A DNA stretch of 9,867 nt. It comes from an uncultured Burkholderiaceae bacterium (GTDB lineage: Bacteria > Pseudomonadota > Gammaproteobacteria > Burkholderiales > Burkholderiaceae). A model generated the notes under the pieces. It worked only from the letters and a program-made list of their open reading frames with translations, did not search any database and was not told where the DNA came from. The translations under genes were made by a program, and so were the position numbers. Below, one piece after another: positions 5,081 through 9,867 of the stretch (positions are counted from its first letter, which is position 1; every line of letters begins with the position of its first letter). The stretch spans positions 1 to 9,867 of the forward strand of contig CALMCK010000237.1 in NCBI GenBank assembly GCA_937862845.1, read 5' to 3'.

Positions 5081-7327
5081 TTAGAGGCGTTCGACGCTGC
5101 TGACATCGGGCAACTGTCGCAGCGTTTGCATGGCTTTCTCGAGCTGGTCTGTGTGCTCGACTTCGAGGCTGAACACCAGTTGGCAGCTGGCGGCGCTGCG
5201 CTGTTTGGTCAGGCCGCTGATGAGGACTTTTTCACGAGCGAGAATGTCTGTGACGTCTTTCATCAGGTCCATGGATTCATGCGCGTGTATCAACACATCA
5301 ACGGCGTAGCGTGAGCCTGCGCGGCTCGCCCATGCACAGGGCAAAACGCGCTCTGGGTGCATGGTTTTCATGTGGGCGAAATTATCACAGCTGGCGCGGT
5401 GAATCGAGATGCCTTTGCCGCGCGTGACGAATCCTGAAATCTCGTCTGGCGGTGCGGGTTTACAGCATTGCGCGAGCTGCGTCATCAAGTCGTCGAGGCC
5501 GACGACGAGCACGCCGCCTTTGCTTAAAAATTTGCCTGTTTGTGCGCTGATCCATTGTTTGTCTTCGCTGGCAGGATTGCGCGTGTCAACGGGCGCTTCT
5601 GCTTTGAAGTACTCCTCGACGTGGTGCCCGCTGATTTCTTCGCGGCCGACCGCTAGGTAGCAATCATTGGCGTTGTCAAAACCAAGTGCCCGCGCGACTT
5701 CCTCGTGGCGGGCGGCGGTTTTGCCGAGGCGCTGCAATTCTTTTTCAAACAATGTGCGACCTTGCGCGACGTAGTCTGCGGTGGCCTGCGCGTTGAACCA
5801 TGCGCGGATTTTTGATTTGGCGCGCGGGCTTTTGACGAAGTCTTCGCGCAACCAGTCCCGCGATGGGCCGCCTTGTTTGGCGGCAGTGATGGCGACGGTT
5901 TGCCCTGTGTGCAGTTTGGTGTTGAGCGGCACCATTTGACCGTTGACCTTTGCACCTCTGCACAGGTGACCGAGGTTTGTGTGGACGTGATAAGCGAAAT
6001 CAATCGGCGTGGCGTCACGCTGCAACTCAACCACACGCGCGTCTGGCGTGAGCACGTAAATATGCGGGTCACTCAATTTGAGCGCTTTGTCCTGCGCGGT
6101 GAGCGTGTGCGTGAGATCGGACTGCCAACTGATGAGCTGGCGCACCCACGCGATTTGCGCATCGTAGTCGGACTGCTCGCTGCTGACGCCTTTGGCAAAA
6201 CCGCCCTCTTTGTAGCGCCAATGTGCAGCGACGCCGTATTCGGCGAACTGATGCATTTCTTTGGTGCGGATTTGTACCTCTATCGGCCGGCCGTCGTCGC
6301 CGACCACGACGGTGTGCAGCGATTGATAACCGTTCGGCTTCGGGCGCGCGATGTAGTCGTCAAACTCTTTGGGTATCGGCTGCCACAGATGATGTAACAC
6401 GCCGAGCACGCTGTAGCAGTCCTTTAGATCCTCAACAATAATGCGAAAGGCGCGAATATCGTACAGGTCGGCGAATTGCAGTTCTTTGCCGCGCATTTTA
6501 TTGTAAATACTGTAGATGTGTTTCGGTCGCCCTGAGATGTTGGCCGTGACGTTTTGCTCTTTGAGCGCGGCTTGCAATCGGCCGATTGATTGCTCTATAA
6601 AGCCTTCGCGCTCAATGCGTTTTTCATCCAACCATTTAGAAATTTCACGATAGGTGCTCGGCTCAGCAAAACGAAACGCTAAATCCTCCAACTCCCACTT
6701 CACCTGCCAAACACCGAGCCGATTGGCCAGTGGCGAGTAGAGCAACAACGTTTCTTTGGCCAGCTCAGGTGGACAAGCCACTTTGTGCGCGGCGAAATAA
6801 CGCAGGGTTTGCAAACGTGACACGAGGCGCAATATCACCACGCGAATGTCATGTGCCATCGCGAGCAACATTTTTCGCACGCGCTCGACTTGTTCGGCGA
6901 TGTCCTCGCTGGTGCCGCGCTTGTCTTTTTTCTCTGGCTCAACATCTGACTTGGCGACTTTTATTTTCACACCGATGCTCATCAGCGCGTCCAGATTGGC
7001 GATGCGTACGGCCTGAGCTTCACCCCAGTCTGTACTCAACTTCTCATGCAAAGCCTTGCGCTCTGCAGCCGTTTTTGACAACGACAGATACGCGAACAAA
7101 AACGCACTGACGTGCATGTCCTCGCCCACACCCAAACGCTTGAGGATCTCGCTCATGCCCTGCGCATGCGTCAAAATCAACTCACCAGTGGCGAGGGTTT
7201 TGTCACCATAATTCGCCTGCGCAAAGGCCATCGCGCGAGCCAACGCATCGTGGTTATGGGAAATAGAAGAAGAGGCAATGTTGTCCGTCATGATGTGTAC
7301 CATGATACACGCTTGCGGGGCGCTCAT
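5081..7327 (-). CDS. relA: RelA-type (p)ppGpp synthetase
   Basis: Ribosome-associated enzyme that transfers pyrophosphate from ATP to GTP/GDP to make (p)ppGpp when uncharged tRNA enters the A site, starting the stringent response. 748 residues. The N-terminal region keeps the fold of the hydrolase domain, but the His-Asp pair expected near residue 79 is missing (FLFAYLS), so it should not degrade ppGpp. Synthetase domain about 235-375, with RPKHIYSIYNKM (267-278), DIRAFR (290-295), the EFDD (321-324) form of the EXDD motif that marks monofunctional RelA, and PNGYQSLHT (331-339). TGS domain about 419-480, zinc-finger-like segment with C621, C622, H643 and C647, and C-terminal ACT domain about 672-748. 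No clear Shine-Dalgarno site precedes the ATG at 7325-7327; Met13 (7289-7291) is an alternative start. Its + strand neighbour uppP converges on it. Confidence 0.96.
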   Translation of the reverse strand: MSAPQACIMVHIMTDNIASSSISHNHDALARAMAFAQANYGDKTLATGELILTHAQGMSEILKRLGVGEDMHVSAFLFAYLSLSKTAAERKALHEKLSTDWGEAQAVRIANLDALMSIGVKIKVAKSDVEPEKKDKRGTSEDIAEQVERVRKMLLAMAHDIRVVILRLVSRLQTLRYFAAHKVACPPELAKETLLLYSPLANRLGVWQVKWELEDLAFRFAEPSTYREISKWLDEKRIEREGFIEQSIGRLQAALKEQNVTANISGRPKHIYSIYNKMRGKELQFADLYDIRAFRIIVEDLKDCYSVLGVLHHLWQPIPKEFDDYIARPKPNGYQSLHTVVVGDDGRPIEVQIRTKEMHQFAEYGVAAHWRYKEGGFAKGVSSEQSDYDAQIAWVRQLISWQSDLTHTLTAQDKALKLSDPHIYVLTPDARVVELQRDATPIDFAYHVHTNLGHLCRGAKVNGQMVPLNTKLHTGQTVAITAAKQGGPSRDWLREDFVKSPRAKSKIRAWFNAQATADYVAQGRTLFEKELQRLGKTAARHEEVARALGFDNANDCYLAVGREEISGHHVEEYFKAEAPVDTRNPASEDKQWISAQTGKFLSKGGVLVVGLDDLMTQLAQCCKPAPPDEISGFVTRGKGISIHRASCDNFAHMKTMHPERVLPCAWASRAGSRYAVDVLIHAHESMDLMKDVTDILAREKVLISGLTKQRSAASCQLVFSLEVEHTDQLEKAMQTLRQLPDVSSVERL

Positions 7328-7424
7328 CCATGCGCTGATTTAAATTTTGTACGGTTTTAAAGAAAAAATACGACGCAGTATCTGCCACGACACAAACCAA
7401 GTTTCAGTTCACCTACCGCGCAAC
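7328..7424. other. Upstream region of relA, no gene seen
   Basis: These 97 bases lie between the relA start and the cyd operon terminator and must hold the relA promoter and leader on the minus strand. The part next to relA (about 7339-7372) is AT-rich. I could not find a convincing -35/-10 pair at standard spacing, nor a tRNA, small RNA or open frame worth calling. Confidence 0.5.
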
Positions 7425-7453
7425 AAAAAATGGGTCTTTCGACCCATTTTTTT
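7425..7453 (-). terminator. Intrinsic terminator of the cydABX operon
   Basis: A 12-base-pair perfect stem pairs 7425-7436 with 7441-7452 around a 4-base loop (GAAA on the minus strand, a stable tetraloop). Read on the minus strand, the GGGTC/GACCC core is followed by six T, placing a classic terminator just after cydX (stop at 7459-7461). The opposite strand also ends in a T run, but no rightward gene reads into it. Confidence 0.9.
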
Positions 7454-7458
7454 AACCA

Positions 7459-7569
7459 TCAATTTCCGTTTCTGTCCGAGTTGGTTTCTTTTGCGTCCAA
7501 CCACAAGGTGTTGACCAACGCAAACAATAAAGCAAAACCCAAACCCAGCGCCCATGCAAAATACCACAT
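7459..7569 (-). CDS. cydX: CydX, small subunit of cytochrome bd oxidase
   Basis: A 36-residue protein beginning MWYFAWALGLGFALLFALVN and ending in a polar tail (DAKETNSDRNGN). The MWYFAW start followed by one transmembrane helix is the hallmark of CydX (YbgT family), which binds CydA and stabilises the haems of cytochrome bd; in E. coli it is needed for full oxidase activity. A strong ribosome site AGGAG (7576-7580 on the minus strand) lies 6 bases before the ATG, and the gene begins 15 bases after the cydB stop, as the third gene of cydA-cydB-cydX. It ends just before the operon terminator. At 111 bases it is easily missed by automatic gene callers. Confidence 0.95.
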   Translation of the reverse strand: MWYFAWALGLGFALLFALVNTLWLDAKETNSDRNGN

Positions 7570-7584
7570 ATGATTCTCCTAAAA

Positions 7585-8724
7585 TTAGTACAGCGATTTA
7601 TCGTTGTCAGCGATGTACTGATGGGTAACTTTGCCACGCATGGTGTAATACGACCAGCTGGTGTACAGCAAAATAATTGGCACAAAAATCAAGGCCACCC
7701 AAAGCATGACATTGAGTGTATAAGCACTGGACGCGGCATCCCAGAGTGTTAAACTCATCACAGGGTTTTCTGATGATGGCAAAACAAATGGAAACAAAGC
7801 AGTCGCAGCAGTCAAAATCATAGAAGCACAACTCACGGACATCAAAGTAAACGCGCTCAAAGTGCGGCCACTGCGCTGAAGCAAAACCGCCAACAGCGTG
7901 CACGCATACACCAATGCTGGAATCAACCACAAAATTGAATGAGCACTGAAGTTATGCAACCATGCGCCCGATGCGACATGAACGGTTTTCATCATCGGAT
8001 TAAGACTTTCATTCGTGTTCGCCATGCCATCAACCACCATGCCATTCATCTGCGACACCCAAACACCAGCCAAACTGAATGCTGCCAGCATGGTGATTCC
8101 TGCCCACAGCGTGATGGCTTTCGCACGTTTTTGCAACACGCCTTCTGTGCGATGCGCCAAAAACGTCGAACCCTGCAGCATCAACATCAGCACACTAATA
8201 ACGCCCGTCAACAATGCAAAAGGATGCAACAACCCGAAGAATGTCCCCGAATAATAAGAGCGCATGGTCTCATCAATCGTGAATGGAATGCCCAAAAACA
8301 AATTGCCAAAGGCCACGCCAAACAACAATGCAGGCACCGCACTACCAACAAAAATCAACCAGTCCCACGTGTTGCGCCATTTGTGTGCGGCGAGTTTCGA
8401 ACGATACTCAAAACCAACAGGCCGAAAAAACATCGCGAACAACAACAGCAACATCGCCCAATACAAACCCGAAAACGCAATCGCATACACAAATGGCCAA
8501 GCCGCAAACACGGCGCCACCTGCGGTGACAAACCAAACCTGATTACCATCCCAGTGCGGCGCGATGGTGTTAATCATGATGCGGCGCTCCACGTCGGTTT
8601 TACCCATAAACGGCAACAGCGTACCCACGCCCATGTCGTGACCATCCATAATTGCAAAGCCGATGAGGACAACGCCAATCAACAACCACCAAATCACTTT
8701 AAGTGTTTCATAGTCAAATAACAT
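7585..8724 (-). CDS. cydB: Cytochrome bd ubiquinol oxidase subunit II (CydB)
   Basis: Membrane subunit of the cytochrome bd oxidase, which with CydA oxidises ubiquinol and reduces O2 to water at low oxygen without pumping protons. The 379 residues equal the E. coli length. Family landmarks: IWWLLIGVVLIGFAIMDG (11-28) then HDMGVG, NTIAPHWDGNQVWFVTAGG (52-70), AAWPFVYAIAFSG and FFRPVGFEYRSK (99-110), and the terminal half with LFPFVLPSS and LTLWDAASSAYTLNVM; it ends NDKSLY, very like E. coli. I chose the ATG at 8722-8724, with AAAGG at 8731-8735 six bases upstream (minus strand), over a longer reading from a TTG that touches the cydA stop. It begins 29 bases after cydA and ends 15 bases before cydX, so the three genes form one transcript. 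Confidence 0.97.
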   Translation of the reverse strand: MLFDYETLKVIWWLLIGVVLIGFAIMDGHDMGVGTLLPFMGKTDVERRIMINTIAPHWDGNQVWFVTAGGAVFAAWPFVYAIAFSGLYWAMLLLLFAMFFRPVGFEYRSKLAAHKWRNTWDWLIFVGSAVPALLFGVAFGNLFLGIPFTIDETMRSYYSGTFFGLLHPFALLTGVISVLMLMLQGSTFLAHRTEGVLQKRAKAITLWAGITMLAAFSLAGVWVSQMNGMVVDGMANTNESLNPMMKTVHVASGAWLHNFSAHSILWLIPALVYACTLLAVLLQRSGRTLSAFTLMSVSCASMILTAATALFPFVLPSSENPVMSLTLWDAASSAYTLNVMLWVALIFVPIILLYTSWSYYTMRGKVTHQYIADNDKSLY

Positions 8725-8753
8725 CACATACCTTTCTGATTCTGATGAATCGA

Positions 8754-9867
8754 TCAATGATTTTCTTCTACCGTGGCAGGACCCAGTCGAGCATACTTAA
8801 TCATCAAGTACATTTCGACAATCAATAAGCCCGTATAAAAAACGATAAAGCCGATTAACGATGCGAGCACTGATGACGCCGAGACGCTCGATGCAGAGAG
8901 ATGCGTCGGCAACATGCCAAACACAGTCCAAGGTTGGCGGCCATTTTCTGCGACAAACCAGCCCAGAAAAATAGCCAACCACGGCATCGGCAACCAGAGC
9001 ACAGAGAATCGAAGCAAGCGGCGACTTTCTTGAATACGGTTTTTGGCGCTGACCCAAAATGCGAATGCAAACAACACAATAAACGAAAAACCCAAAAACA
9101 CCATGATGCGGAAAGACCAAAACAGCGGCGCCACAGCAGGCACGGTGTCATGGGCGGCCTTATCCATGTCTTCTGCAGTCGCCAGACTGAGATCGGTGGC
9201 GTATTTTTTCACCAACAAGCCGTAACCCATGTCCGCTTGATGTGCCTCAAAGGTGGCTTTTAGTGCCGCATCATTTGGGTTTTTACGCAAGGCTTCTAAT
9301 GCAAGAACCGCCTTAACACCGCTCTCCACTCGAATGCGGTTATTGGCACGGATGTCTTTAATGCCAGGGATTTGTTTATCCACCGAGTGCGTGCCAATCA
9401 AGCCCATCACATAAGGGATTTCTACTGCAAAATCATTTTTTTGCTCGGCTTCATTCGGCCACGCGATTAAATTAAAACTCGCAGGTGCTGGTTCTGTTTC
9501 CCACATCGCCTCCATTGCAGCCAGTTTGGTTTGTTGTGCCTCGCCCACACTGTAACCTGACGCATCGCCCAAAACCACCACGGACAACGACGAAGCCAAG
9601 CCAAAGGCCGCAGCGATTCTGAATGAGCGTTTGGCGAAATCGACGTGTTTGTTTTTCAACAAATACCACGATGAAATCGCCAAAACAAACAATGAACCTG
9701 TGACGTAACCTGCCGAAATCATGTGCACGAATTTTTCTTGGGCAATGACACTCATAACGATGTCCGTAAAGCTGGTCAACTCCATGCGCACCGTGACGGG
9801 GTTAAACACAGCGCCGACAGGATGCTGCATCCATGCATTGGCAATCAAAATCAACACTGCGGATAAA
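8754..9867 (-). CDS. cydA: Cytochrome bd ubiquinol oxidase subunit I (CydA), N-terminus outside window
   Basis: Haem-bearing, quinol-oxidising subunit of cytochrome bd. About 370 C-terminal residues are present; by comparison with E. coli (522 residues) about 145 N-terminal residues, including the haem ligand equivalent to His19, lie past the right edge. The visible part begins at the ANAWMQHPVG segment and keeps KFVH (His equivalent to E. coli His186, haem b558), QTKLAAMEAMWE in the Q loop (equivalents of Lys252 and Glu257), FRIMV (equivalent of Met393) and VAENGRQPW (equivalents of Glu445 and Arg448). The stretch between the Q-loop start and FRIMV is long, so this is the long-Q-loop proteobacterial type. 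It ends MIKYARLGPATVEENH with TGA at 8754-8756. Promoter and start are not visible. Confidence 0.97.
   Translation of the reverse strand, partial: LSAVLILIANAWMQHPVGAVFNPVTVRMELTSFTDIVMSVIAQEKFVHMISAGYVTGSLFVLAISSWYLLKNKHVDFAKRSFRIAAAFGLASSLSVVVLGDASGYSVGEAQQTKLAAMEAMWETEPAPASFNLIAWPNEAEQKNDFAVEIPYVMGLIGTHSVDKQIPGIKDIRANNRIRVESGVKAVLALEALRKNPNDAALKATFEAHQADMGYGLLVKKYATDLSLATAEDMDKAAHDTVPAVAPLFWSFRIMVFLGFSFIVLFAFAFWVSAKNRIQESRRLLRFSVLWLPMPWLAIFLGWFVAENGRQPWTVFGMLPTHLSASSVSASSVLASLIGFIVFYTGLLIVEMYLMIKYARLGPATVEENH

Noticed and set aside
5873..6397. 174-codon plus-strand open frame opposite relA
   Set aside because: Antisense shadow inside the conserved TGS and synthetase coding sequence; no family resemblance or start signal.
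7939..8721. 260-codon plus-strand open frame opposite cydB
   Set aside because: His/Gln/Arg-rich antisense product typical of a shadow of a hydrophobic gene; cydB on the other strand is certain.
8725..8757. Longer cydB start at TTG 8755-8757 touching the cydA stop
   Set aside because: The ATG at 8724 has AAAGG 6 bases upstream and gives the exact E. coli CydB length of 379 residues.
1..9867. CRISPR arrays, tRNA or rRNA genes, insertion-sequence ends, attachment sites
   Set aside because: No regularly spaced repeats, no tRNA-like cloverleaf in the intergenic gaps, and no transposase or terminal inverted repeats seen by eye.

Overview
The window reads as a chromosome segment of a Gram-negative proteobacterium, most likely a betaproteobacterium. 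The reasons are the block ampD / PP0621-type protein / CcsA-type membrane protein divergent from ffh, a RelA without hydrolase residues, a long-Q-loop cytochrome bd oxidase with a CydX subunit, and proteobacterial UppP. The taxonomic call is inference from gene content and family resemblance; there is no rRNA here to confirm it.

Layout: 1-1216 is a leftward operon of a CcsA/YpjD-like membrane protein, a PP0621-family zinc-ribbon-like membrane-anchored protein and AmpD (cut by the left edge). The last two overlap by ATGA. A 90-base divergent region separates it from rightward ffh (1307-2701), the SRP GTPase. 2702-4175 is a small accessory stretch. It holds an AT-rich potassium-channel-like gene, the wreck of a BRO-N/phage-antirepressor-type gene joined to it by an ATGA overlap, and a 107-residue three-helix membrane protein that also begins at an ATGA overlap. 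uppP follows (4176-4991) and ends at a strong stem-loop terminator. Leftward relA (5081-7327) converges on the same terminator. From 7425 to the right edge is the leftward cytochrome bd operon cydA (5' end outside the window) - cydB - cydX, closed by a hairpin terminator.

Functionally, uppP and ampD serve cell-wall lipid-carrier and muropeptide recycling, ffh serves membrane-protein targeting, relA the stringent response, and cydABX high-affinity quinol oxidation. Most of the window is ordinary core genome. The parts worth a second look are the accessory insert between ffh and uppP, where the BRO-type gene can be reconstructed almost base by base (a TGG-to-TGA change, a 13-bp tandem duplication, an internal loss and a changed tail), the unusually short CcsA-like protein, and the opposite strand composition of the codirectional genes ffh and uppP. 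I found no convincing evidence of an undescribed multi-gene system.
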